A stretch of DNA of 64,000 bases, taken from the NCBI GenBank assembly GCA_963921305.4, contig CAWUEX030000002.1:1984001-2048000 (forward strand), in the 5' to 3' direction. The DNA comes from CAWUEX02 sp963921305 (GTDB taxonomy: Bacteria; Pseudomonadota; Alphaproteobacteria; Rhodospirillales; Rhodospirillaceae). Positions 1-9,088 of this stretch are shown here, one piece after another (positions within the stretch are counted from its first letter, which is position 1; each line of letters opens with the position of its first letter). The translations under genes were made by a program, and so were the position numbers. Under the pieces are notes generated by a model. It saw only the letters and a program-made list of their open reading frames with translations, had not been told where the DNA came from and did no database searches.

Positions 1-1
1 G

Positions 2-1465
2 GACATCGGTAATTCGGTAGCGGAAACGATGCAGGCTCTCAACCTCCCGCCGTGTCCGGTGTTGGGCACCCATACCGGTGCCTCTGTGTCGCTCGAGCTT
101 GCCAGCCGTCACCCCCACCTGGTGACAGGCGTGGTTTTGGACGGTTTGGGCCTCTTCGACGAGAATGAGCTTAAGGAGTGGTTCGATGGTTACTTTGTGT
201 CGATGGTGCCCGACACGTATGGTGGTCACCTCACTAGCATGTGGACCCGCTTCCGGGACCAAAGCATCTGGTTTCCCTGGCAGACCCGTTTGCCTGAACA
301 TTTGATGAATCGCAGCCCGTCCTCGGCGCAACGCATCCACGACCGTCTGTTGATTTTTTACCTCTGCGCAAAACACTACGAACCGGCCTACCGGTCATCC
401 GTGTTTTATGGAAAGACGGGCATAAAGTCCGCCGAACGGCTTGAAACTCCGGCAGTCATCATGGCGTCGGAAGGGGATGTTCTGTTCACTCATTTGGACC
501 GTTTGCCACCGCTGCGCAGCAATCAAACCATTCATCCCTTGGGTCCCGACTGGGCGCAAAAACACGCCTTGGAGCTGGCGTCACTGGAGCGTTTCAAGAG
601 CGCTGGAGAGTCGCCGCCGGACGATCCGCAGTTGGCAGGCTCTACTGGGGTCGGCAAGCAGTTTGTCGATTTGCCGTCCGGACAGGTGCTGGTGCGTTAC
701 AGCGGAGAACCAACACTTACTCCACTCGTGTTGCTGCACGATGCGCCAGGGTCATCATTGGCCTTAGAGCCCCTTATCGAAAGCCTTGGGCGATACGCCC
801 GTGTGATCGCATTCGATTTGCCGGGGTGCGGCGAGTCCGGCCCCTTACCTGTCCGTGAGCCCGCTATTGCTGATTTCGCTGATGTGGTTGCTTCGGTCTG
901 TGGCCGGCTTGGTGTGCGAGAGGCGGACTTTTTTGGAGTCGGTGTCGGCGCGTCGGTTGCGATTGAAACCAAAGCGGCCTATCCAGAACTTGCAAGGCGT
1001 TTGGCTCTTAAAGGAGTTTTTCTGGCTACGCCGGAAGAACGTGAAGACATGAAACGTAAGGCAACCCCAGCTATTGAAATCAAAGACAATGGGTCGCACT
1101 GGTATGACACCTGGATGATGTTGAGAGACTCTCTAATCTGGTACCCTTGGTATGGCAAGAATCAAGAAAGTTTGCGCCGTACAGGGCAAGACTTTTCAGC
1201 TGACCATCTGCATGACTGGATGATGGAGGTGATGAAGCAACGTACGGCGTATCATCACGTCGTCCAAGCCGCTATCGCGCAAAGGGCCGATCGATCCTTG
1301 GCCAAAATCCCTGGTCCCACATTGATATGCCACGACTCGAACCATGCTTGGTCCGCGGCGTATGACGGCAAGCTGACGGATGTCACAAGAGAGTACGAGT
1401 CAATTCGCGTCGCGCCAGAGATCGAAGCACAGGCTGATCAACTGGCCGCGTTTTTTGTGGCCTAG
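2..1465 (+). CDS. Tandem two-domain alpha/beta-hydrolase-fold protein (5' truncated)
   Basis: The frame is open to the left edge, so the true start lies outside the window. Two alpha/beta-hydrolase units are fused. The first is missing its N-terminal part and shows the elbow GTHTG (nt 65-79), with His where the family normally has the Ser nucleophile. The second begins near nt 640, has LLHDAPGS at the oxyanion-loop position and an elbow GVGVG (nt 935-949), so Gly replaces the nucleophile. Neither half shows a C-terminal G-x-G-H motif. The second domain may be a non-catalytic partner. It is followed by two exported paralogues on the same strand. The fold is clear; the activity is unknown. Confidence 0.75.
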   Translation, partial: DIGNSVAETMQALNLPPCPVLGTHTGASVSLELASRHPHLVTGVVLDGLGLFDENELKEWFDGYFVSMVPDTYGGHLTSMWTRFRDQSIWFPWQTRLPEHLMNRSPSSAQRIHDRLLIFYLCAKHYEPAYRSSVFYGKTGIKSAERLETPAVIMASEGDVLFTHLDRLPPLRSNQTIHPLGPDWAQKHALELASLERFKSAGESPPDDPQLAGSTGVGKQFVDLPSGQVLVRYSGEPTLTPLVLLHDAPGSSLALEPLIESLGRYARVIAFDLPGCGESGPLPVREPAIADFADVVASVCGRLGVREADFFGVGVGASVAIETKAAYPELARRLALKGVFLATPEEREDMKRKATPAIEIKDNGSHWYDTWMMLRDSLIWYPWYGKNQESLRRTGQDFSADHLHDWMMEVMKQRTAYHHVVQAAIAQRADRSLAKIPGPTLICHDSNHAWSAAYDGKLTDVTREYESIRVAPEIEAQADQLAAFFVA

Positions 1466-1544
1466 AAGTTCGTCGGATGGCAGGCATGGAGCGCATGTTT
1501 GCAAGTATCCAAATTAACGGCTCTTGATACGGAGGATGATTTTA

Positions 1545-2483
1545 GTGAGGAATTTTACCGGCGATACTCTCAAGTCTTTAGTGTTACTGGTCATTTACCT
1601 GTCGCTTTTGCTCGCGTTCGGAGTTCGCGCAGAAGGGCCTGCACGTGGCGTTTCTGTGGATGATTGGCGCGGCATGAGCATTCTGAATGGGGGCAAAGGC
1701 TACGTATCGACTCCCATGGGCCAGCTTCATTATCGCGACATTGGACCCCGCGATTTCGAGCCGCCGATCATTTTGTTACATCAGACACCGATGTCGATGA
1801 TTCAATTTGCGGCCGTGCAGAACGCCTTGGCTGCCAACGGTGTTCGCGCGATTGCGTTGGATACGCCAGGATACGGCTTGTCTGATCTGCCTTTTGAGCA
1901 GCCAACCATTAAAGACTACGCGGACAACATCCCCCTGGTGCTCGATCATTTGGGCATAGACAAGGTCGTGGCAGCCGGACATCACACAGGCGCCGAGATC
2001 GCCATATCGTTTGCCGCCAACCACAATGAGCGGGTGGCGGGCGTGATTCTCCACGGAACGGCTCTTATGACAGACGAGGAAGCGCAGGCCTATCTCAATA
2101 TGGACCGTAGGCCTCGGACCCCATTGCCAGATGGTTCGCATTTGAGTCGCGGCTTCCGCTTCGTGAAAGAAGGAACAAGCCAAGAAATGCTTGATGCAAG
2201 AACATGGGGTGTTTTGACCGCGTACATGCAAGGGCCCGACCAAGGCCATTATGCGGCGTACTACTATGATGCTTTGCCAGACCTCAAAGCCATCAAGGCG
2301 CCAGGTTTGCTGCTGACCGACCTTGGCGATGCGATCCACGAAATGGACTTAAGGGCGGCGGAAGTTCGGCCTGACTTTGAGTACCAGGTGTTCTCGGAAG
2401 GCGGAAGTACCGTGGAGTTTATGATTGAGCCGGAGCGATGGGCTAACATCGCGGCTGAATTTATTTCGTCTCTCAACAACTAA
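1545..2483 (+). CDS. Exported alpha/beta-hydrolase-fold protein, GHHTG type
   Basis: 312 residues from GTG 1545. This start is preferred because GGAGG (1531-1535) lies nine bases upstream; in-frame TTG 1524 and ATG 1536 also exist but fit that site worse. The N-terminus has a long hydrophobic stretch (about residues 10-27) ending in a VRAEG cleavage-like site, so the protein is probably periplasmic. The core shows LLHQTPMS at the oxyanion loop, DTPGYG after strand 4 and the elbow AGHHTGAE (His at about residue 147 in the nucleophile position). The usual C-terminal catalytic His motif is not seen; the equivalent stretch reads SEGGSTVEFM. It is a paralogue of the genes at 2697, 22887, 26992 and 27797. 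Substrate unknown. Confidence 0.8.
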   Translation: MRNFTGDTLKSLVLLVIYLSLLLAFGVRAEGPARGVSVDDWRGMSILNGGKGYVSTPMGQLHYRDIGPRDFEPPIILLHQTPMSMIQFAAVQNALAANGVRAIALDTPGYGLSDLPFEQPTIKDYADNIPLVLDHLGIDKVVAAGHHTGAEIAISFAANHNERVAGVILHGTALMTDEEAQAYLNMDRRPRTPLPDGSHLSRGFRFVKEGTSQEMLDARTWGVLTAYMQGPDQGHYAAYYYDALPDLKAIKAPGLLLTDLGDAIHEMDLRAAEVRPDFEYQVFSEGGSTVEFMIEPERWANIAAEFISSLNN

Positions 2484-2696
2484 TCAGTGTCGCCGTGCTT
2501 CAAAGGGGTTTTCTCGGTGTGAAGAGTGCAATGGCGTGGTCAGCGTCTTCCGTTGAAGGCCATGTTGTAACTCGCAGGGTACCTGGCCGACCTACGAGCG
2601 TAAGTTTTGTAATCCCCAGCCGAGTATCGAAGACGTCATCTGTGGTCATGTGCGCATCTGCCAAGTCTGATTGGGACAAACAGGGCGGGGTGTGAC

Positions 2697-3602
2697 ATGC
2701 AACGCTTAATAAAGCGCCGCCCACTTATGATAGGCGCACTTGCGGGCACATTGTTTCCCCTAAAGTTTGCCGCGGCCCAAGAAGAGGTAGCAGCTGCAGA
2801 GCCCGCAAAGATACGGCGAGCGTACATGGATGGCAGGCATGGGCAAATACACTATTGGACCTCTGGGGACGGGCCTCCTCTAGTATTGGTGCATCAAACA
2901 CTGAAAACCTCCGACGAGTTTGTAAACCTGGCACCTTATCTCTCTGACAAATTCCGCCTGATCGCTATCGACCTGCCTGGTCACGGCAACTCAGATGATC
3001 CTCCAGGCCCTCACACCATGGAGAATCTAACGGCCGCGATTGTTGAATTGGCGAACCATCTCAATTTGGGCAAGTTCAGTGTCCTAGGGCATCACGGCGG
3101 GGCCTTGGTTGTCAGTAGCCTAGGGGCGACAGTCCCGGATCGTATCCACAAGCTCATATTGTCGGGGACCAGCGGACCGTCGGGCGTGGAACTATCCGAT
3201 GAAGAATTGGCGAGTAGACTCAAACTCATTGAGCGCGAATTCGATCCGGATGAAGCAGGCGATGAGATTCTCAGAATATGGAAAAACATCGTCAGGCAGC
3301 GCAGTGCAGGCGCGGGGGTTCGGGACGCTATACCCCCCTTCTTGGACAGCCTAGAAACGCGGATGAGGCCATATGAGATATTGGAAGTGTATTTTACTTG
3401 GGACCGCACACCGGCTCAAAAGTCATTGAAGATGCCCGTTCTGCTGATGCAGGCGGAATTTGACGTCGCGGTGCAAAATCAAGAGCGGCTCCTTGACGTA
3501 ATCCCCAATGCAACACGTGTTACCATCCCGGGGTGCGGGGTGTTTGGTTTCTACGACTGTCCGGAGAATCATGCAAAGGTGATTAGTGACTTTCTGCTTT
3601 GA
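2697..3602 (+). CDS. Exported alpha/beta-hydrolase-fold protein, GHHGG type
   Basis: 301 residues. The N-terminus (RRPLMIGALAGTLFPLKFAAAQ) looks like a signal peptide with a Tat-like RR, predicting periplasmic location. The fold is supported by LVHQTLKT (oxyanion loop, about residues 65-72), DLPGHGNSD (residues 92-100) and the elbow LGHHGGAL with His133 at the nucleophile position. The C-terminal loop reads PGCGVFGFYD and has no catalytic His. It follows another exported paralogue after about 210 bases with no obvious gene, so the two may share a transcript. This copy is the most divergent of the set, with HHGG in place of HHTG. Confidence 0.8.
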   Translation: MQRLIKRRPLMIGALAGTLFPLKFAAAQEEVAAAEPAKIRRAYMDGRHGQIHYWTSGDGPPLVLVHQTLKTSDEFVNLAPYLSDKFRLIAIDLPGHGNSDDPPGPHTMENLTAAIVELANHLNLGKFSVLGHHGGALVVSSLGATVPDRIHKLILSGTSGPSGVELSDEELASRLKLIEREFDPDEAGDEILRIWKNIVRQRSAGAGVRDAIPPFLDSLETRMRPYEILEVYFTWDRTPAQKSLKMPVLLMQAEFDVAVQNQERLLDVIPNATRVTIPGCGVFGFYDCPENHAKVISDFLL

Positions 3603-3636
3603 ACGGGTAGGTGATGTTGCCGCACCTGCCTTCTTA

Positions 3637-3673
3637 CGAGTAGAGCTAAACTTCTTACGTCATGCTCTACTCG
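3637..3673. repeat. 10-bp perfect inverted repeat
   Basis: CGAGTAGAGC (3637-3646) and GCTCTACTCG (3664-3673) are perfect inverted copies around a 17-base loop, just after the hydrolase stop at 3602. There is no T tract, so this could be a processed hairpin, a weak terminator or an operator for the downstream gene. Confidence 0.4.
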
Positions 3674-3782
3674 AGAATTATCTGTGAGCGGGCTGACATT
3701 AAGCGAAGAAAAATAGGCAGTCGTGAGGATTTAGAGAGGCTTTACGGCAGATAAACATTTTGTGACTGAGGGGAGCCCTGAG

Positions 3783-4292
3783 GTGCTTAAATCTGGAAAT
3801 CCTTATTTCGCTGCATTGGCGGTGATCGTAGGGTGCTTGTCGTTCACGACGCTTGTTCGCGCAGACGAAACTGCTGAACTGGAAGAATTCAAGAAAGCCA
3901 TCCGCGCCAAGTACGACATCATGGAGGCGGGGTGGGCGACTGATAGTCCCGAACTTATCTACGATCAGTTCTTCGCAGCCGATGCGCGTGGTCTGGCTGC
4001 AGATGAGCCAAGGTCTTACAAGGGACGTGCGCAATTCAAAGAGATGTATGACGATGTCGCACTGCGCGGTGAAATAAGAATCGAGTCCGTCGATACGTAC
4101 GTGAATGGAGATGCTGGTTGGGACTGGGCAAATATGTATGCCCGGTACCATGATGAATCTGTTGAGCCGTTCACGGTGATGTTTCTTTTCCTTTGGAGTC
4201 GGGAAGAGGGCGAATGGATGAGCAAAGGTGAAATCTACGTGGTTGGAGAATTTGATTCAGCCAATATCCAGGGGCAAATTTACGACCCTTGA
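3783..4292 (+). CDS. Exported NTF2-like (SnoaL/DUF4440-type) protein
   Basis: 169 residues from GTG 3783, chosen because GAGGGGAG lies seven bases upstream and the N-terminus then forms a clean signal peptide (hydrophobic AALAVIVGCLSF, cleavage near VRAD). An upstream in-frame GTG at 3762 is less likely. The mature part has the layout of a single NTF2-like cone fold: an N-terminal helix (ELEEFKKAIRAKYDIMEAGW), an FFAADARGLAADE turn and C-terminal strands ending KGEIYVVGEF. Members are enzymes, binding proteins or partners of other enzymes, so no reaction can be assigned. It lies 42 bases upstream of the CpeT-like gene, probably in the same unit. Confidence 0.65.
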   Translation: MLKSGNPYFAALAVIVGCLSFTTLVRADETAELEEFKKAIRAKYDIMEAGWATDSPELIYDQFFAADARGLAADEPRSYKGRAQFKEMYDDVALRGEIRIESVDTYVNGDAGWDWANMYARYHDESVEPFTVMFLFLWSREEGEWMSKGEIYVVGEFDSANIQGQIYDP

Positions 4293-4334
4293 GGCCAGTG
4301 CGCCCCCGTAGCCGTCAACTCGGAGACTTGGCCC

Positions 4335-5339
4335 ATGAAGAAACACATTTTGGTATTTATATTGCTTGTCACCTTCGGCGCGGCGGCTCAGGACAGGCCC
4401 ACCGATCCCAATGCGCGTGACCTCCTCATTTTGACAGATTGGTTTGAAGGGGAATTCGACAACGTCGAGCAGCGCCGTTACTACGCGCGTGGAGGTGGCG
4501 AGGGCGAGCCACCACATCGCCGTATCCACGCCATACATAAGCGGCTTGATCTGCCAGCAATCGGTCAGCATGTTTTCCATATTCAGCACTATCTGGATGA
4601 CGACCCGAACAACGTCATGCGGCAGCGGATTGGTATCTTCATTTCTGAGCCTGACCAGAACAGCATCCGTATGCGGCAGGGCTTCTACAAAGACAACGAT
4701 CGGGCACGGGATGCGCACGAAGATCCGTCGAAGCTCGATGGTTTGACGCTTGATGACATTTTCTTCGTTGAAAGTTGTGACGTGTTCTGGGTGCGTGGTG
4801 GTCAAGACCACTACGTTGCCAATATGAAACCCAAGGCTTGCAGGTTTGGAGAGGGCGATCTCCATCGCTACTCGGTTCATACCTGGACCTTATCGGCGAC
4901 GGGTCTGTGGCTGGTGGACTCATCATTCCTGATGTCGGATGACAGCCTTCACGTGGGATTGCCGGTTGATCAGCCGTTTCGCATGCGCCGCGCCGATATC
5001 TTTGAGTGCGAGTTGAGCTTTCTAGCCAAGGATGGGCGCACCCCGCGAAAAATCTCCGGTATTCGTCTGCATAGCCAGGGCGGACAGGCTTGGGTCGAGC
5101 CAGACGAGAACGGGGACGTCTATGGACTTCGCCTTAGCAATACCGAATTCCCTTTCTACAGCGAACGCCCGGACTACCTGTGGCTCTCGTTCCGCAAGCA
5201 GGGCCAAGCGTCTCAGGTCGGATATGGCCTCGCAGACGTGGACTCGCGCCGCGTTGGCTTTGGACTGGGTTGGGTCACCGGTCATTGTCATATGCAAGGC
5301 TACGGGTTTCGCGAGCCGCTCGAGACGTTGCGCCGCTAG
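4335..5339 (+). CDS. Exported long CpeT/CpcT-like protein (copy 1)
   Basis: 334 residues with a signal peptide (MKKHILVFILLVTFGAAAQ). The N-terminal two thirds resemble the CpeT/CpcT family, which in cyanobacteria attaches bilins to phycobiliproteins: FDNVEQ (residues 41-46), the strand around HRRIHAIHKRLDLP, VMRQRIG (94-100), and the paired Cys region with CDVFW from residue 148 and KAC at 167-169. Classical members are about 200 residues and cytoplasmic; this one is exported and has about 110 extra C-terminal residues. No phycobiliprotein gene is visible, so a chromophore-lyase role is not implied; a lipocalin-like ligand-binding role is an inference. A close paralogue lies at 14049. Confidence 0.6.
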   Translation: MKKHILVFILLVTFGAAAQDRPTDPNARDLLILTDWFEGEFDNVEQRRYYARGGGEGEPPHRRIHAIHKRLDLPAIGQHVFHIQHYLDDDPNNVMRQRIGIFISEPDQNSIRMRQGFYKDNDRARDAHEDPSKLDGLTLDDIFFVESCDVFWVRGGQDHYVANMKPKACRFGEGDLHRYSVHTWTLSATGLWLVDSSFLMSDDSLHVGLPVDQPFRMRRADIFECELSFLAKDGRTPRKISGIRLHSQGGQAWVEPDENGDVYGLRLSNTEFPFYSERPDYLWLSFRKQGQASQVGYGLADVDSRRVGFGLGWVTGHCHMQGYGFREPLETLRR

Positions 5340-5361
5340 TAACGGCTAGGAAGGGATAGGA

Positions 5362-6963
5362 ATGTCTGATCACGCTGATCATTTCGAAGGCGGCTGTCCC
5401 GCTTGCAGCGCGGACGCCGCAACGTCGTTCACGCGCCGCGGTCTCTTTCAGGGCGGCGCTGCCGCACTCGGTTTCGGGTCGCTGGGTGCTTCCGCAGCCG
5501 ACGCAGCATCCAGCGAGAAGCCTACGCTACCGCGTGCTGATAAACCTCTAGTAATCGAGCCGAGCTGGGTGTTGGCGTGGGACGAAGGAGATGGCGGGGG
5601 CGAGTTTAGGCTGTTGCGGGACCACTCCGTCGTCGTCGAGCAAGGGCACATCGCCGAAATCCGGGACGGGCACCGCGTCGGAAATGATCAGCGGCTCCGC
5701 TGCCATGGGCAGCTCTTGACCCCGGGTTTTATCTCCGGCCACACACACACCAATATCGTCGACCTCGGCCGCGGTGTCGTGGGGCATCCGGGAGCGGAAA
5801 GGCCGGGGCGTCCAATGACGACTGGCGATCTGCTCGACGAAGAAGATCGCTCCCATCTGACTCTCTACCGTCTCGCGGAGTCTCTGCGCGGCGGCTGCAC
5901 GACACGGTTCGAACAGGCCCTCAGCCTCGAGCAAGGCAAAGCCCATCTGGCCGCGGCGCAAGCGTACCAAACCCGCGAGTACCTCAGCGCGATGACGCCG
6001 GGATGGAGCCGTTTGCCCCCCATCTGGTATCGAGACAACGATCAAGCGTTGTTCGACTCAGAGTCGGAAACTCTGGCAGAGATTGAAGCGATTCGCACGT
6101 GGTCCGTGGCGAACAACAATACCGAGAACGGCCGCATTCAAATGCAAATGGGCGCCCATGCGCCCAACACGCTCACGCCTAAGGCTATGCAGGCTGTAAG
6201 TGACGCCGCCAAAGAACTGGGCAACGGCATCCATACCCACCTTTCACAAAATGCCCGTGAGATTAGAGACATTCGGCGGTTATGGGGCAAGACCCCCACC
6301 GAATGGATTGATGAGTTCGGCTGGTACGACGGGCCGTTGATCGTCGCTCACTTGCGCAGCGTTGATCCGGTGGCCGAGCTGCCCATCCTGGTGGAGAAGA
6401 AGGCAACGTTCGGCTACTGCCCCTGGCAGGCTGGCGTCAACGGGTCTACGGCACCGCGTTGGTGGCCGGAAGCCCTGGCCGCGGGCATGAATTCAAGCAT
6501 CGGTCTTGAGTTTTCTGGCGACTACGTGGAGAACATCAAACTTGCGGTCATGTATGGCGGTGCCCGCTACTCCATGTTACCGCACCCCGAGGTGAGCCCG
6601 GTCCCGCTGAAGAAACCGAACATCTGGGACGCCATGCGCGCTGCGACCGTCAACGGTGCAGCGATCGTAGGCCGGGAAGACCTGGGCCGCATTGCCGTCG
6701 GCGCCAAGGCGGACCTCGTGACCATAGACGTCACGGGTTTCCTGGTCGGAAGCGGCGCGGTGCCGCCGCAGCCGGTTTACAACCTGCTGTTTACGAACGG
6801 GTTGTCGGTCGTGCACACCATGACCGAAGGTCAGATTCAGATCTACGAGGGACGTTTCGTGCTGGACGATCAACAACAGATAGCGCAGCGCGCAGGGGCC
6901 GTCATGCAGAAGATATGGAACGAGGCCGAAGCCGCCGATTGGTTTAACCCGGCCACCCGGTGA
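5362..6963 (+). CDS. Tat-exported amidohydrolase (TRZ/ATZ-like metal-dependent hydrolase)
   Basis: 533 residues starting after an AGGAAGGGATAGGA leader. The N-terminus has a CPAC motif (12-15) and a twin-arginine signal (TSFTRRGLFQGG), so a folded, metal-loaded enzyme is probably exported. The amidohydrolase core shows the metal motif GHTHT (126-130), a later THLSQ (the cytosine/guanine deaminase-type HxxE region, here Q), and AHLRS where AHC is common. The usual metal Asp segment appears as GLEFSGDY, so the ligand set is altered. The end shows the composite beta-sandwich hallmark GRIAVGAKADLVTID. It likely hydrolyses an amide, amidine or deaminates a ring; the substrate is unknown. Confidence 0.75.
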   Translation: MSDHADHFEGGCPACSADAATSFTRRGLFQGGAAALGFGSLGASAADAASSEKPTLPRADKPLVIEPSWVLAWDEGDGGGEFRLLRDHSVVVEQGHIAEIRDGHRVGNDQRLRCHGQLLTPGFISGHTHTNIVDLGRGVVGHPGAERPGRPMTTGDLLDEEDRSHLTLYRLAESLRGGCTTRFEQALSLEQGKAHLAAAQAYQTREYLSAMTPGWSRLPPIWYRDNDQALFDSESETLAEIEAIRTWSVANNNTENGRIQMQMGAHAPNTLTPKAMQAVSDAAKELGNGIHTHLSQNAREIRDIRRLWGKTPTEWIDEFGWYDGPLIVAHLRSVDPVAELPILVEKKATFGYCPWQAGVNGSTAPRWWPEALAAGMNSSIGLEFSGDYVENIKLAVMYGGARYSMLPHPEVSPVPLKKPNIWDAMRAATVNGAAIVGREDLGRIAVGAKADLVTIDVTGFLVGSGAVPPQPVYNLLFTNGLSVVHTMTEGQIQIYEGRFVLDDQQQIAQRAGAVMQKIWNEAEAADWFNPATR

Positions 6964-6997
6964 CCAGTGCGCTTGCTTTGCGATCGGCGGCGTGTGC

Positions 6998-7552
6998 CTA
7001 CTTGGCGCGCTGAATGAGGTTGACGATAATACCGTCGCGGTCGAAAAACATGAATTCGTAAGAGGCATCAGGGCTGGTCGAGCCGTTTGGGTTTGAAGGC
7101 CCGGCAATGATCGTATACCCCGCCTCCCGCACATCCTCGGCGATCCCGAGCACATCTTCCGTCACGAACACAAGGGCGACGTCGCCCGTCTCGACTCGCG
7201 GCGGTTTTACAACAGGCGACTGGTTGGTTTCGCCCACGTACTGAAGCAACCCTACGTCACCGGTCCAGTCGTCGCCGGTCGCGTTGAGAATAACGACCTT
7301 GATTGCTTCTCCCGTTGTCCCGAGCAACTCGTTTACGCGTTCTGATGAGAGGGTTGATTCCACGCGGGGCCTGAGGCCCAGGATGTCCTGATAGAGTTTG
7401 AGAGACTCATCAAGATCCCGGACGAATACAGTCGCCCGCGTAATCGGAGAGATCCGCATGCCCTCCGCAATTGCGGGGTCATTCTGCGCCAGCGTGGGTG
7501 TCGAAACAGCAGCCGTGATGGCCAGGATCCAGAGAGTCTTCAGAGCATGCAT
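6998..7552 (-). CDS. Exported VOC/glyoxalase-superfamily protein
   Basis: 184 residues from ATG 7552, chosen because the N-terminus then forms a signal peptide (LKTLWILAITAAVSTPTLAQ); longer in-frame starts add a charged leader. The body is a VOC fold: ITRATVFVRDLDESLKLYQDILGLRP at the start of the first module, and a second module ending SYEFMFFDRDGIIVNLIQ with the FxDRDG signature. VOC proteins include lyases, dioxygenases and binding proteins. Metal ligands are incomplete by eye, so the activity is open. It is convergent with the amidohydrolase, 34 bases away. Confidence 0.75.
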   Translation of the reverse strand: MHALKTLWILAITAAVSTPTLAQNDPAIAEGMRISPITRATVFVRDLDESLKLYQDILGLRPRVESTLSSERVNELLGTTGEAIKVVILNATGDDWTGDVGLLQYVGETNQSPVVKPPRVETGDVALVFVTEDVLGIAEDVREAGYTIIAGPSNPNGSTSPDASYEFMFFDRDGIIVNLIQRAK

Positions 7553-7887
7553 CGGGATTACCTTCGTGAATAAAGACAGGTGCTTGCTGGCCCGCCGGGT
7601 GAGTGAATGACCTGCCACCGTAGTGCTGACGGTAGTCTGGGCATCGACACTGATCAATGCGCAATCGACCTAAGCTTGTGACCGGATGGGGGTAGATGGG
7701 GTAAAAAATTCGCGAGCGAACTTATACGAAGTGGTTTCGGGCACCTGCCCGGTTATCACACTAACCCCGCGATAATTGTGGGCCGTGCACCTAGAACTTA
7801 AACTCGAAATGGGGGCGTTGATCTAGACGGGGCAACAAATCCTTGTGTTGGGTGTAAAGAAAGTCGCTCTGTATTTAGGGGGCTGAT

Positions 7888-8808
7888 TTATCCCTTCCCA
7901 CCAACATTCTTTGTTTTGTTTCTAGAGTGTTCGACGTTCACTCCTTTGCTTTTTAGAACCTCGATATACCTCTGGCTGACTGGTATCGATATCGTGTCAT
8001 TGATCGTTAACAAGTGTGACCTGTCCATAGCTTCAAAATTCGTTATCGCGTCAAGGTTGACCCAATGGGAACGATGAACTTGCAGACCAGAGCCGTCCGG
8101 CATTTCCCTAACAGCGTCACTAAACCGGTACAAAACCAGGTCGTCACCCAGTCTGGTGTAAACCCTCACGTAGTGGTCCTCCGCCGACAGCGCGATAACG
8201 TCGCGGCCTATGGTCGCAGGTAAGCGGTGCAAGAAGCCGGATGGTACCAATCCTGCAAGGGGGTGGCTCGTCTCTGTGGTTTCGGATGAGCTAGAAGTAT
8301 GCCCTGTCTCACGCCGGAATCTTGGGAAGCGCAATAGCCTATCGAACAACAAATTAAATGCGACCCACACAGAGATTATGAATAGGTTTGCCTGTACCAC
8401 TTGCCAGTACTCTGAGGGGGACCCGAAGGTGAAAGGCAGGGCCGGCGGCTCGACGGAGACCGGCAGGAAATCCGTGAATTGATATTGCCAAAGGCTAATG
8501 AGCGGGCGCCCGATTAGGGGTTGCACCAGCCCGCCGAGCACGAGGAGAACAACTAGGGGTGTTCTGTTCTTGGGCGCCGCGAAGGCAATTGTCCTGGTGC
8601 CCGCTTCCAGCGATATCCACACAAGGTTTGTCGCACCTATCCAATAGAGCAGCGAAATCGGTTTCGTAAAGTGGCCGGCCATCTGCCCAGCGCCCTGCCA
8701 GCCGAGGGATAATCCGAAAACGGTTGGTACGCCGAGATAGAACAGGAGTGCGAGGTCTCTATAGGAGAGCAAAGGCCTCAAGTCAGGTTTGGTCGATTCG
8801 TTTGACAC
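7888..8808 (-). CDS. Membrane-anchored LytTR transcriptional regulator
   Basis: 306 residues. The N-terminal half has about four hydrophobic segments (around residues 19-36, 50-66, 83-105 and 136-155), so it is membrane-embedded. After a Ser/Thr-rich linker, residues about 190-295 form a LytTR DNA-binding domain: IALSAEDHYVRVYT, LQVHRSHWVNLDAI and IPVSQRYIEVL are family hallmarks. It has no receiver domain, so it probably senses through its membrane part. It is divergent from the TonB-dependent receptor at 9089 across 280 bases and is the natural candidate to control it. Confidence 0.85.
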   Translation of the reverse strand: MSNESTKPDLRPLLSYRDLALLFYLGVPTVFGLSLGWQGAGQMAGHFTKPISLLYWIGATNLVWISLEAGTRTIAFAAPKNRTPLVVLLVLGGLVQPLIGRPLISLWQYQFTDFLPVSVEPPALPFTFGSPSEYWQVVQANLFIISVWVAFNLLFDRLLRFPRFRRETGHTSSSSETTETSHPLAGLVPSGFLHRLPATIGRDVIALSAEDHYVRVYTRLGDDLVLYRFSDAVREMPDGSGLQVHRSHWVNLDAITNFEAMDRSHLLTINDTISIPVSQRYIEVLKSKGVNVEHSRNKTKNVGGKG

Positions 8809-8909
8809 CGATGCCCCTTGATCTTTCGGAACCCTCTAGTCCTTGCATCGCGGACAAAGATGAGGCGGGAGCCTGCCAAAATCAATTTTTCGCGAAACAA
8901 ATTCACGAA

Positions 8910-8942
8910 GCGCCAATGTGTAGCGCGAAAATCCATTGGCGC
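8910..8942. promoter_or_regulatory. Inverted repeat in the LytTR / TonB-receptor divergent region
   Basis: GCGCCAATG (8910-8918) and CATTGGCGC (8934-8942) are perfect inverted copies with a 15-base spacer. They lie between the divergent regulator (start 8808) and receptor (start 9089). A bound regulator here could act on both promoters. LytTR proteins usually use paired direct repeats, so another regulator is possible. The rest of the 280-base interval shows only the receptor ribosome-binding site (GGGGAG). Confidence 0.35.
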
Positions 8943-9088
8943 ACCAGAATGAGAACCGGTCACGTTGCCTGAGTATGAAGTATCTTCAATTTGAGCGAGT
9001 TTAGATTTCGGGCATTTTTGCTGCAGCGCACACAAGCCCGTATCCGAGCCTCAGATTTTGAAGGTGAATTCAACTTGGGGAGAACATC

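Noticed and set aside
2495..2695. 66-codon frame between the first two exported hydrolase-like genes
   Set aside because: No ribosome-binding site, no family features and low-complexity composition.
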